64,000 nt of DNA from assembly GCA_903921325.1 (NCBI GenBank), contig CAIXPL010000004.1, positions 62,001 through 126,000 of the forward strand, in the 5' to 3' direction. The stretch is from an uncultured Pseudomonadota bacterium. GTDB taxonomy: Bacteria > Pseudomonadota > Gammaproteobacteria > Burkholderiales > SG8-39. Position 1 is the stretch's first letter, and each line of letters opens with the position of its first letter. The position numbers and the translations under genes were made by a program. Below, piece after piece: positions 20,780 through 29,821 of this stretch. The notes beneath the pieces are model-generated. The model worked only from the letters and a program-made list of their open reading frames with translations. It did no database searches and was not told the DNA's origin.

Positions 20780-20817
20780 CAACCCGCGGTCGGCACCGTT
20801 GCGCCGACCGCGGGTTG
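20780..20817. terminator. Strong hairpin between convergent ftsY and class II aldolase genes, candidate bidirectional terminator
   Basis: CAACCCGCGGTCGGC-ACCGTTGC-GCCGACCGCGGGTTG; perfect 15-bp arms, 8-nt loop, no clear U-tract. Confidence 0.65.
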
Positions 20818-20848
20818 TTGGCGGCGTCGGCACCGCACTATTCCCGCA

Positions 20849-21649
20849 CTATTGCCGCCAGTCGATATAGCGGCCTGCGCGCACCATTTCCATACGTCGT
20901 ACGGCGCCCTCGAACACCAGGCGCGGCACCGTGCCCGCAGGATCGAACGCACTTGCATCCTTGCCTGACTGGCGGCGCACCGCCTCGTCAAGCACGGTGT
21001 CCCCGCCAGCCATCGAGGCAGCAGCCAGTTGCACCTCGCAGGCGCGCTGCAGCGTCCAGCAGCGAAAAAAGGCCTGCGGCAGCGTCTGCCCGGTGACCAG
21101 CAATCCGTGGTTGCGCAATATGAGCACATTGCTCTTGCCAAGACTCGACACAAGACGTTCGCGCTCGTCGCTGCGCACGGTGATGCCCTCAAAGTCGTGA
21201 TAGCTCACGTCGCCGTACAAGATCGCCCCATAGAAATCGTCATGGCGTAGCCCGCCGGCCTTGCAGGCCACTGCCATACCGGCTGTGGTGTGGGTATGCA
21301 TGACGCACTGGGCATCCGGGCGAGCGCCATGGATCGCCCCGTGAATGGCAAACGCGGCCGGATTGCCGCGCCAGGGGCTGTCATCGACATTGGCCCCGTG
21401 GATATCGACTTTGATGAGATTCGATGCGCAGACTTCGGCGTAATTAAGGCCAAACGGATTCACCAGATAATGATGTTCAGGGCCGGGTACGCGCAGTGAA
21501 ATATGGTTGAAGATCGCTTCGTGCCAGCCCAGATAATCAAAGACCTGATAACAGGCGGCCAATTCCAGCCGCAGCGCCCATTCCACCGGATCCATCGCGC
21601 GCGGCGGTTCGCTCGCGCGGCCTGGAAAGGCAAGTTCACTTGGAGTCAT
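20849..21649 (-). CDS. Class II aldolase/adducin family protein
   Basis: GWHEAIFNHISLRVPGPEHHYLVNPFGLNYAEVCASNLIKVD; VMHTHTTAGMAVA. Confidence 0.93.
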   Translation of the reverse strand: MTPSELAFPGRASEPPRAMDPVEWALRLELAACYQVFDYLGWHEAIFNHISLRVPGPEHHYLVNPFGLNYAEVCASNLIKVDIHGANVDDSPWRGNPAAFAIHGAIHGARPDAQCVMHTHTTAGMAVACKAGGLRHDDFYGAILYGDVSYHDFEGITVRSDERERLVSSLGKSNVLILRNHGLLVTGQTLPQAFFRCWTLQRACEVQLAAASMAGGDTVLDEAVRRQSGKDASAFDPAGTVPRLVFEGAVRRMEMVRAGRYIDWRQ

Positions 21650-21661
21650 CGGGGTATTCCT

Positions 21662-23299
21662 TCAATGATGGGTGGAGGGGCGCTCGCCAGGGTCGGCCAC
21701 CGCGACTGCGGCAAGCACACGCTGCAATTCGGTCTTCTGTACCTTGCCCATTGCATTTTTTGGCAGGCTATCCAGAAAGAACACCCGTCGCGGGTGCTTG
21801 AACCGGGCAATGCGCTCGTGAAACCGCGCCATCACCCCTGCCGCATCGAGCGTCGATCCGGACTGGCGTACGACCGCGGCGACCGCGACTTCTCCCCAGC
21901 GATCATCAGGCTGGCCCACGACCGCCGCCTCGATGATCTCCGGACAATCACTCAGAACATTTTCCAGTTCGGCCGGATAGATGTTCTCGCCGCCGCTGAT
22001 GATCATGTCCTTGGAGCGTCCGACAACATAGTAAAAACCCCGTTCGTCGACACGCGCCAGATCGCCGCTGTGAAACCAGCCGTCACGAAAGGATGGATTG
22101 TCGGAATCGGCCCAATACCCTTTCATCAGTGCGGGGCCACGCAGCCAGATCTCGCCGATTTCACCGGGCGCAACGTCGGCACCCTGGTCATCGACCAGCC
22201 GGACATCAACGTGAAGCCCGACCCGGCCGGTACTGCCCAGGGCGAGCAGGGCATCTTCACGTTTGAGATAGATCGAGACCGGACCGGTTTCGGTCGACCC
22301 GTACACCTGCGTCACCGGTACCCCGCGATCAAGAAAGGGGCGCATCAGGGCTTCGGGCACCGTTGAGGAGCCCGTATTGAGCATGCGCAGCGAGCTCAGG
22401 TCAGTCGAGAGCCAGTCCGGGTGACCAATCACCGCCTTCAGTGTGGCGGGCACCAGCAATGACAGAGTGGGGCGCACTTGCGCAACATCGTGCAGCCACG
22501 CCGCCGGATCAAAGCGCGCATGAACGCTCACCGTCGCCCCGGCGTGCAGGGCCGGCAGCGTCTGTATGCACAGGCCACCAACATGAAACATCGGCAGACT
22601 CGATAGCACATGATCGGCGCGGGTCAGATCGTGATAATCGATTGAATTGATCGCATTCCAGATCAACGCCTGCTGCGTATGCACCGCCCCCTTGGGGCGT
22701 CCGGTGGTGCCTGAGGTATAGACGATCAGCACCGGATCGTGATCGTCACCCGAAAACGGCAGCGCGGCGCGACGCAGAGCCTGCTCGGCGAGTGTCTCAG
22801 GGGCGGTGATGTCCTCCCAGCGCAGGACAGCCGCAGGGGCCGAGGGGTCTGCCGCATCCACGTTAGCGGCTGCATGCGCCGGCGTGTCCTCGGCGCCGGG
22901 TTGCGCGCCAACATCCATCAACACCGGCAGACAGGCTGTCGAGTGCGCCGTCAGTGCCATCGCCGTCTCATGAAACCCCGCCCCAGCGACCAGAATGCGC
23001 GATTGGGCGTGATCCAGAATCGACTGCAATTCCGGTCGCGCCAGACGGAAATTAAGGGGTATCAGTACAGCGCCGATCCGTGCCAGCGCAAACAGTAGAC
23101 ACAGCATCTCCGGATGGTTGTACCCAAGGTAGGCGACATGGTCGCCTCGCGACACACCAAGGCGATGCGCGAGCGCGCTGCTCACCAACTCGATGCGTTG
23201 CCACAACGCGCGATAGCTGATGCTGTTGCCCTCAAAGCGCAGTGCCGCCTGCTCGGGCTGAAACTGCGCGTGCCGCTCGATGATGCGCGACAGATTCAT
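21662..23299 (-). CDS. AMP-dependent acyl-CoA synthetase/ligase
   Basis: LIVYTSGTTGRPKGAVHTQ; GSTETGPVSIYLKRED; GENIYPAELENVL; KNAMGKVQKTEL. Confidence 0.95.
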   Translation of the reverse strand: MNLSRIIERHAQFQPEQAALRFEGNSISYRALWQRIELVSSALAHRLGVSRGDHVAYLGYNHPEMLCLLFALARIGAVLIPLNFRLARPELQSILDHAQSRILVAGAGFHETAMALTAHSTACLPVLMDVGAQPGAEDTPAHAAANVDAADPSAPAAVLRWEDITAPETLAEQALRRAALPFSGDDHDPVLIVYTSGTTGRPKGAVHTQQALIWNAINSIDYHDLTRADHVLSSLPMFHVGGLCIQTLPALHAGATVSVHARFDPAAWLHDVAQVRPTLSLLVPATLKAVIGHPDWLSTDLSSLRMLNTGSSTVPEALMRPFLDRGVPVTQVYGSTETGPVSIYLKREDALLALGSTGRVGLHVDVRLVDDQGADVAPGEIGEIWLRGPALMKGYWADSDNPSFRDGWFHSGDLARVDERGFYYVVGRSKDMIISGGENIYPAELENVLSDCPEIIEAAVVGQPDDRWGEVAVAAVVRQSGSTLDAAGVMARFHERIARFKHPRRVFFLDSLPKNAMGKVQKTELQRVLAAVAVADPGERPSTHH

Positions 23300-23391
23300 G
23301 GCCGCATGGGCGCTGCGCGCAATGCCACCTCAATCATCCTTGCCATTTCATCTGCCCGCTCAGACCCGATGTGGCCCCTGGTGCCCGCCGC

Positions 23392-23445
23392 GCCCTGCTC
23401 ACTGGTCTTGCCCTCCTCACGAGTCTTGCCGTGCTCACTGGGCTT
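23392..23445. repeat. Three tandem imperfect 18-bp repeats (GCCCTGCTCACTGGTCTT-like), intergenic
   Basis: gccctgctcactggtctt / gccctcctcacgagtctt / gccgtgctcactgggctt. Confidence 0.75.
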
Positions 23446-23448
23446 GAT

Positions 23449-25668
23449 TTACTCATCGGTCTCACCCGACTCATAGAGTGCTTCGCGTCCGAGTCGATCG
23501 AGACACAGTTCGGCTGTCCAGGGCAGCATGAGTGACCCGCAACGGCTGTCCCGATACAGCCGCTCGAGGGGCAAGGTCTTGAGCATGGATTGTCCGCCGC
23601 AGGTGCGGATTGCCAGACGGCAGATCTCGTTCGCGTTTTCCATCACCGTGTATTGCGTCGAATACAGTCGCAGACGGGCATCCTTGGGTGGATCGATACG
23701 CGCTTCATGGATCGTATGCAGAAACAAGGCGCGGGTCTGCTCAAGTTTTACCCGCATCTCCGCCACTGCAATCTGCTTGGTCGGATACATGCGCCGTTTG
23801 ACTGGCGGCATGCCCGCTACTTCGCCGCGCAGATACGCCACTGTGAAATCGTAGGCGGCCTGGGCAATGCCCATATACGTAGGCGACAAGGTCATGAACA
23901 TGTGAGGCCAGCGCGACGCGGCCTGAAAATACACGCCCGTGGGCATCAGTTGCTCAGTGTCGGCAACATAGACATTCTTGAATTCCAGATTGCGCGACAC
24001 CGTGCCGCGCATACCGAGAGGATCCCAATCGCCTGAAATGGTGACACCGCTTGCATCGGCTGGCACCGCGATGTACATGGTGTCGCGCATCGATGCGCCA
24101 GGCTTGTCTTCAGTACACAGCACACCGTAATAGTGGGCAGCACCAGAGAGTGAGGCGAAGATCTTGCGTCCGCTGATCAGCCAGCCACCCTCGGCGCGAG
24201 TGGCGAGTGTGCCAAAGGGCGCCTTACCCGCCGCCGCTGCGCTGCCCTCGGAGAACGGTTGCGCATAGATCGCGCCCTTGTCCACGACGCGCTCGTAGTG
24301 CAGCGCGCGACCATGGTTATGCTGGGCGCGCTGCGCCGCGGTCATCTCCAGATCATCGGCCAGTGGCCCGGACCACAACTGCGAGCAGGCGTGCATGTTG
24401 AAGGTGAGCGCGGTGGCACCGCAGTGCCGCCCGATGGTGGCCGCGACCATGCAATAGGTAGCGAAATCGGCGCCGTGACCGCCGTGCTCACGCGGCACAC
24501 ACAAGCGCAGCAGCCCGGAATCACGCAGATCGTCATAGTTCTCAAACGGGAAGGTCGCATCGCGGTCGTATTGCGCCGCGCGCCCGGCAAAACGGGTACG
24601 ACCCAACTCGTCGGCCAGCGCTATCAGCTGCGCCTGATCGGCACTCAGGGGATAACCCTCGCCGGTGATCGGTGGCGGGCTGTAGCGGCGCACCGGGCGG
24701 GTCGGTTTGGTTGCCGACGTTGCCGGTGCGGATGCTGACGAGCCCGCTGCCGCCGCACCGGGTGCCCCCGGCTTGCCTTCAGTCAACCCGCCGGATTGCG
24801 CAGCCTTTTGCACGGGCAGCGCCGGAAAATGCTGGCGCAGAAACGTGAGCACGCGCTCATCGAACCGCGCGGGTTGTTCCATGTGCGTGAGGTGCCCGGC
24901 ACCGGGCACACACAGGTATTGCGCACCGTTGACCTTATCGGCCATGCGGCTCATCACCGCCGGTGGTGCATTGCCATCGCGCTCACCGACGATGAGCAAG
25001 GTCGGCACGGCAATGCGGGCGAGCGCCGCGCGCTCATCGAAGCCCACCAGAGCCGCGAGCGAGCGGCGATACACATCAGGACTCACCCGCCCCATGGAAG
25101 CCTCGGCCAGGGCCACCCCGGCCGGGTCAGCATCCTCACCCAACATGGCGGCCACCAGACTGGCTGCCAACTCAGGCATGGTTTTACCGGCATCCAGCGG
25201 TGCCAGGCGCGCGGCCAGAAACTCGCGTTGCCAGTCACCCTCGGGTTTGCCAAAGGCGGGGCTCGTACCGTAGAGGACCAGCCCCTGCACGAGTCCGGGA
25301 TGAGCCGCCGCGAGCGACTGCGCCACCATACCGCCCATGCTGTGGCCGACCACTACGGTTTTTGGCGCACCCAGATGTTGAATCAATACGGCAGCCGATT
25401 CAGCCAGTGTCCGGATCGTATAGGGATCGATCGAAGCGCTCGCCCCGTATCCGGGCATGTCCCAGGCCACCACCCGGTAGCCGGCCGCGGCCAGTGACTT
25501 CATCTGCCAGGGCCAGACCGTGCGGTCACCACCGATACCGTGCAGGAGCAGGACTAGCGTATCGCCCGTGCCCTTTTCGGCATACGCTGGCAGTGCGCCG
25601 GGGGCCCCGCGTGCGGCACTGTGTGAGTCAGCGTTCGGGGGTGTGCCTGAATTTTGCGCATTGGTCAT
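23449..25668 (-). CDS. Two-domain fusion: N-terminal alpha/beta hydrolase + Ala/Pro/Ser/Thr linker + C-terminal acyl-CoA dehydrogenase
   Basis: VLLLHGIGGDRTVWPWQ, GHSMGGMVAQSLA, GERDGNAPP, GAGHLTHMEQ; then LCVPREHGGHGADFATYCMVAATIGRHCGATALTFNMHA ... YRDSRCGSLMLPWTAELCLDRLG; one continuous 739-aa frame. Confidence 0.92.
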   Translation of the reverse strand: MTNAQNSGTPPNADSHSAARGAPGALPAYAEKGTGDTLVLLLHGIGGDRTVWPWQMKSLAAAGYRVVAWDMPGYGASASIDPYTIRTLAESAAVLIQHLGAPKTVVVGHSMGGMVAQSLAAAHPGLVQGLVLYGTSPAFGKPEGDWQREFLAARLAPLDAGKTMPELAASLVAAMLGEDADPAGVALAEASMGRVSPDVYRRSLAALVGFDERAALARIAVPTLLIVGERDGNAPPAVMSRMADKVNGAQYLCVPGAGHLTHMEQPARFDERVLTFLRQHFPALPVQKAAQSGGLTEGKPGAPGAAAAGSSASAPATSATKPTRPVRRYSPPPITGEGYPLSADQAQLIALADELGRTRFAGRAAQYDRDATFPFENYDDLRDSGLLRLCVPREHGGHGADFATYCMVAATIGRHCGATALTFNMHACSQLWSGPLADDLEMTAAQRAQHNHGRALHYERVVDKGAIYAQPFSEGSAAAAGKAPFGTLATRAEGGWLISGRKIFASLSGAAHYYGVLCTEDKPGASMRDTMYIAVPADASGVTISGDWDPLGMRGTVSRNLEFKNVYVADTEQLMPTGVYFQAASRWPHMFMTLSPTYMGIAQAAYDFTVAYLRGEVAGMPPVKRRMYPTKQIAVAEMRVKLEQTRALFLHTIHEARIDPPKDARLRLYSTQYTVMENANEICRLAIRTCGGQSMLKTLPLERLYRDSRCGSLMLPWTAELCLDRLGREALYESGETDE

Positions 25669-25681
25669 GATCGATCACTCA

Positions 25682-26743
25682 TCAAGCGGGCTGCGGTGGC
25701 CTGACAGCGTCCACCAGTACCCCATTGTCCACTACGGCGACACCATCGAGGCTCACCGTGCAATGGCGCATCGGCAAGTCAAAATGCCCCAGGGTGTGTC
25801 GCCCCGCTACTTCGTTCGCACCCGTCGAATACAGAAAATTGCCGGCGAAGGCGCGCAACTCGGTGCCATTGAAATCACGCCGGTCATAGAAATTCATCGC
25901 ATCCCAGCGGGCGGCCGGATTCATGCCCCAGCCCACATGCGACACCGCATAGGCTGATCGATCGCCCCAGGCCGCGAAATAGCCGCGCATCAATTCGGCA
26001 TCAATGCCTTCGCCCGCGATGTCCACGACATGGTCATCGACGATGGTGAGTCGGACGGGGTCCTGGATATAGCGCTTGAAGGTGAGATTCACATCACCGG
26101 TATCGAGCACCAGAGTGCCGGCGACCGCACCCGCAGCTGGAAACGCGAGGCACAAACCACCTGGCCAATGCGCCACTGTGCCCGGGCGGGCGGTGTAGCC
26201 CCAAACGCCCCCTACCTGCGCGCCGGCAAGGCTGATCTGCAAGTCCGTCCCGGCGCGCGAACTCACGTGCATGCGGCTCGCCCCCCGCAACTGGCGCATG
26301 GCGGCACGCACGTTGGGCTCCAGCGCCGGATCTGGCATCAACCGTTCGAGTGCTTCAGGATGTTCATTGGAGATCATCAACAGGCGCGCGCCGCCCTTGA
26401 GGATGGCGGGCAGCTCGGGCGCGTGCAGCAAACCCTCAACGGTGAGATCGACCACCAGCACCGATTGCGACAACGCCGAGATCACTGGCACAAGTCCACC
26501 CAAGGCATCGCTTGCGCCGGTCGATCGGACCGGGGCTGGCGCGCTCAGGCGTGGCGAGGGCACAGTGATGAGAAACGGCCGGCAACCCAGGCGAAGCAGG
26601 GCCAGCTCAGCCAACTCCAGATTGATCTGACGCGACTGTGTCTCGGCGAGAATGGCCACGACATCGCCAGCAACTACGCCACAACGGCCAAACACCTCGG
26701 CAAAGCAGTCTATCCATTTGCCCTCGATCCGTTCGCGCAACAT
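25682..26743 (-). CDS. NicX-like (2,5-dihydroxypyridine 5,6-dioxygenase/leucyl aminopeptidase fold) protein, paralogue 1
   Basis: AVSHVGWGMNPAARWDAMNFYD; GHFDLPMRHCTVSLDGVAVVDNG; motifs match NicX iron-ligand regions as recalled. Confidence 0.75.
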   Translation of the reverse strand: MLRERIEGKWIDCFAEVFGRCGVVAGDVVAILAETQSRQINLELAELALLRLGCRPFLITVPSPRLSAPAPVRSTGASDALGGLVPVISALSQSVLVVDLTVEGLLHAPELPAILKGGARLLMISNEHPEALERLMPDPALEPNVRAAMRQLRGASRMHVSSRAGTDLQISLAGAQVGGVWGYTARPGTVAHWPGGLCLAFPAAGAVAGTLVLDTGDVNLTFKRYIQDPVRLTIVDDHVVDIAGEGIDAELMRGYFAAWGDRSAYAVSHVGWGMNPAARWDAMNFYDRRDFNGTELRAFAGNFLYSTGANEVAGRHTLGHFDLPMRHCTVSLDGVAVVDNGVLVDAVRPPQPA

Positions 26744-26950
26744 CGCTCTCTATCCTCCGTGGCTGGACGGACCAGCCGGGGTACTGCGACCCGGTCTGGT
26801 AGCACCTGAGCTTATTCTACGTGCCCGGCGCGATGCTGACCGGGAGCGACCGCCCTCACCCTATCGATCACCGCTGACCGACCCGGCCCATTTCGAGCGG
26901 TAATGACCCATAGCGCTGGATGCCCAAGTGCGGCACACCAGGGCCTGAGC

Positions 26951-27835
26951 CTACTTTCTAACCCCCGGTGTCTCAATCGCGAGCCCCTGTGCACGCCAGG
27001 CCAGAAACAGTTCCAGATCAAGATATTCCGCGGCGCCGTAGGGCCACATTTCGGCACGCACACCCGACAGGCAACTGCGAAACCGTCGATGCAACGACCC
27101 GGCCTTTTGCCATTCAATGCGATAAATCGGATAGGCATTCGGTTGGCCCTGACTGATGGTCTCGGCCAGCAGCCGGCGCCCCCAGTTTTGCTCATGGCAG
27201 TTGTTGCACGCGAGATTCATCTGGCCCATGCGGCGGTAGTACAGCGCTTGCCCAGCTTCGAAATGCGCGCGTGCCGGCCCTTCGATCGACACCCCGATCG
27301 GCATGCCGCGCGACATCGAACCGACATAGGCCGCGATCGCGATTGCATCATCCGATTCCGCTGTGAACGCGGGTGCCCTCTGGTGCGTCACCCGGCAGGC
27401 GTCGATGCGCCCCGACAGATTGAGGAGCCGGGCAAGGGTCGTGTCAAATTGTGGGTAGTGCGCCGCCACCCCTGCCATGCTGCGCGTTGCCTCACCGTGA
27501 CACTGGGCGCACGCGATGTTCGCGCTGCCGGCCGGCGATGACCACAGCTGCGCACCACGGTCGAGCCACAGTTGCGCCGGGTTGGCGAAATCATCGGCTT
27601 GCATTGCCTTGATGGCAGGTGCCTGAAAGCTCAGCCCCGAGCGCAATGCATCCAGTCCGATCACCCGTTGCTGAGCAAGGGCGGGCGCAACCGATAGCAG
27701 CAGACCGGTAGTGATCAGCAGGGCGAGGCGCGTCATGACTGACCCGATCCCAGCGGCCGTCCGACGCGCGACTCGGGTAGACGCTGCCCGCACCTCATCG
27801 GGCGCACGCCGCGCTGCAACAAGTCTGTGGCTCAT
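26951..27835 (-). CDS. soxA: Sulfur oxidation diheme c-type cytochrome SoxA
   Basis: Two CXXCH sites (CAQCH, CNNCH); YRIEWQKAGSLHRRFRSCLSGVRAEMWPYGAAEYLDLELFLAWRAQGL, typical SoxA C-terminus with catalytic Cys. Confidence 0.92.
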   Translation of the reverse strand: MSHRLVAARRAPDEVRAASTRVARRTAAGIGSVMTRLALLITTGLLLSVAPALAQQRVIGLDALRSGLSFQAPAIKAMQADDFANPAQLWLDRGAQLWSSPAGSANIACAQCHGEATRSMAGVAAHYPQFDTTLARLLNLSGRIDACRVTHQRAPAFTAESDDAIAIAAYVGSMSRGMPIGVSIEGPARAHFEAGQALYYRRMGQMNLACNNCHEQNWGRRLLAETISQGQPNAYPIYRIEWQKAGSLHRRFRSCLSGVRAEMWPYGAAEYLDLELFLAWRAQGLAIETPGVRK

Positions 27836-28329
27836 CGCAGTGTCTCCAGATACCGCACCACATCTTCGATCCCTTGTGCATCGAGTACCGGATGTCCCGC
27901 AAAAGCCGCAGCCACGCGCACCCTGCCCTCAACCCGATAATAGGCGGGCATGATGGATTGCGGGTTGATACGGCTTGAGTCGACCACGCGCAGGCGCAGT
28001 TGCCCTGCGTTCAGCCGAGCGCCGACCTGATCCAGTGGGGGCCCGAGATCACCCATGGCCTGCGAATCGCCGCCTGGCACCTGGTGACAGAGCACGCAGT
28101 TGGCGGTCCGTGAGAACACGAGTGCGCGTCCGCGCGCCGCTTCACCAGACAATCCGCCCAGGGCCTCATTGATGGCGCCGGCTTCGACCCTGAAAGGCAA
28201 CAGATCGTCATCGGCCCGGCTAGCCGAGGCGGCGAACACCAAGACCAAGGCCAACGCCAATGAACACGCACGGGCGGACGAACACAAGGCGCTGCGCGCG
28301 ACGCGTGCGAACCGGGACAACATGCACAT
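27832..28329 (-). CDS. soxX: Sulfur oxidation c-type cytochrome SoxX
   Basis: NCVLCHQVPGGDSQAMGDLGPPLDQVGARL...INPQSIMPAYYRVEG...LDAQGIEDVVRYLETL; start refined. Confidence 0.92.
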   Translation of the reverse strand: MCMLSRFARVARSALCSSARACSLALALVLVFAASASRADDDLLPFRVEAGAINEALGGLSGEAARGRALVFSRTANCVLCHQVPGGDSQAMGDLGPPLDQVGARLNAGQLRLRVVDSSRINPQSIMPAYYRVEGRVRVAAAFAGHPVLDAQGIEDVVRYLETLR

Positions 28330-28355
28330 CCGCAGCGGCGGCGTCGGTTCGACGC

Positions 28356-29423
28356 CTATTCGACGTGCGCGCCCGAGGCCTTGATTGCACGTCCCCACTG
28401 ATCCATCTCCTTGGCAATGAAAGCGGCGAATTCCGCCGGGCTATTTCCCCTGGGCTCAAGCCCCTGCGCGGCCAGTGTCGTCTTTGCCTCGGGCGTGGCG
28501 AGCGAGCGCCGGATCGCGGCATTGAGCTTGTTGATCACCTCGGCCGGCGTGCCCGCCGGGGCCACGACACCGCTCCAGAATGAAATCTCGAATTGCGGCA
28601 AGCCGGCCTCAATCACGGTGGGCACCTCGGGATAGGCCGGGTTGCGCTCGCGCGATGTCACCACCAACGCCCGTAACTTTCCCGCGCGAATGTGCGGCCC
28701 AAGGTTGGCAAAACTCTCAAACACCATCTGCACCTGGCCTGCGAGCAGGTCAGCCACAGCCGGGCCGCCGCCCTTGTAGGGCACATGAACGATGTCGGTG
28801 TTGGTGATCATCTTGAACAATTCACCGGCCAGGTGCAGGGGGGTGCCACTGCCGGCCGACGCAAAATTGAGCTTGCCCGGATGCGCGCGGGCGAGGTCGA
28901 TCAGTTCACGCACACTGGTTGCCGGCACCGAGGGGTGGACCGCGAGCACCAGCGGACCGATCGATACCATGCTCACCGGCGCAAACGATGACCGCGGATC
29001 ATAGCCAAGCTTCGGGTACATCCCGGGTGCTATCCCCAGGGTGCTGGTGCTGCCATAGAGCAAAGTGTAGCCATCGGCGGGCGCGTTGGCGGCGGCCTCG
29101 GAACCGACTGTGCCACCCGCGCCGGGATGATTGTCGATCAGCACCTGTTGGCCAAGGGACTCGGCGAGTTTCTGCGCGACCAGCCGACCGACGATATCGG
29201 TTGGGCCACCCGGTGGGAAGGGCACCACCAGGCGCAAGGGATGGGTTGGATACGATTGAGCACAGACACCGGTGGCTACCAGCACCAGGCCGGCAGCACT
29301 GGTTGCGAGCAATTTCCGAACCAAACTTGGACTGAGGAAGCTGCGCGCCCCCCACAGTCTGATGACTTTAGTTTGACAGTTGTTCGACATTAGAGTGAAT
29401 GGGTATAGTGCACTGAATGACAT
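28356..29423 (-). CDS. Bug-family TTT substrate-binding protein
   Basis: YPTHPLRLVVPFPPGGPTDIVGRLVAQKLAESLGQQVLIDNHPGAGGTVGSE. Confidence 0.95.
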   Translation of the reverse strand: MSFSALYPFTLMSNNCQTKVIRLWGARSFLSPSLVRKLLATSAAGLVLVATGVCAQSYPTHPLRLVVPFPPGGPTDIVGRLVAQKLAESLGQQVLIDNHPGAGGTVGSEAAANAPADGYTLLYGSTSTLGIAPGMYPKLGYDPRSSFAPVSMVSIGPLVLAVHPSVPATSVRELIDLARAHPGKLNFASAGSGTPLHLAGELFKMITNTDIVHVPYKGGGPAVADLLAGQVQMVFESFANLGPHIRAGKLRALVVTSRERNPAYPEVPTVIEAGLPQFEISFWSGVVAPAGTPAEVINKLNAAIRRSLATPEAKTTLAAQGLEPRGNSPAEFAAFIAKEMDQWGRAIKASGAHVE

Positions 29424-29684
29424 TGGCCCACGGGCTATGCGAGAGGCCGCTAAGTAAATCAGGTCCCTCGACGTTCAGTGTGGAATCTTACTTGAGCCTA
29501 CCAATTCCGTAGAAATGGTTAAGCGCAATCTGAACGCTTCATCTCAACCAGAGCACGGGATTAATACCGGCGCGCTGATCTCGGACGATGCTGCGAGAGC
29601 ATTGTTGGCCAGGCTTGCCCTCTTGGGTGGAAAGTGGCGGGAGATTTGCAGCGAGTTGGACTCTGCTGGGTATGGACCTCTTGG

Positions 29685-29729
29685 AGCTTGCTGCGGGCGA
29701 ACCAGTTGGCCCCAACCCCGCAGCAAGCT
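29685..29729. repeat. Inverted repeat (13-bp perfect arms AGCTTGCTGCGGG, 19-nt loop)
   Basis: agcttgctgcggg ... cccgcagcaagct. Confidence 0.8.
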
Positions 29730-29821
29730 TCAAACTATGTAGGCTCGACATTGCGGGCTTGGCGGCGAAGAAGGGCTTGTCCCTCAAGTAGCATCTTCCT
29801 GATCCCCAGGCTCTGGACCTG

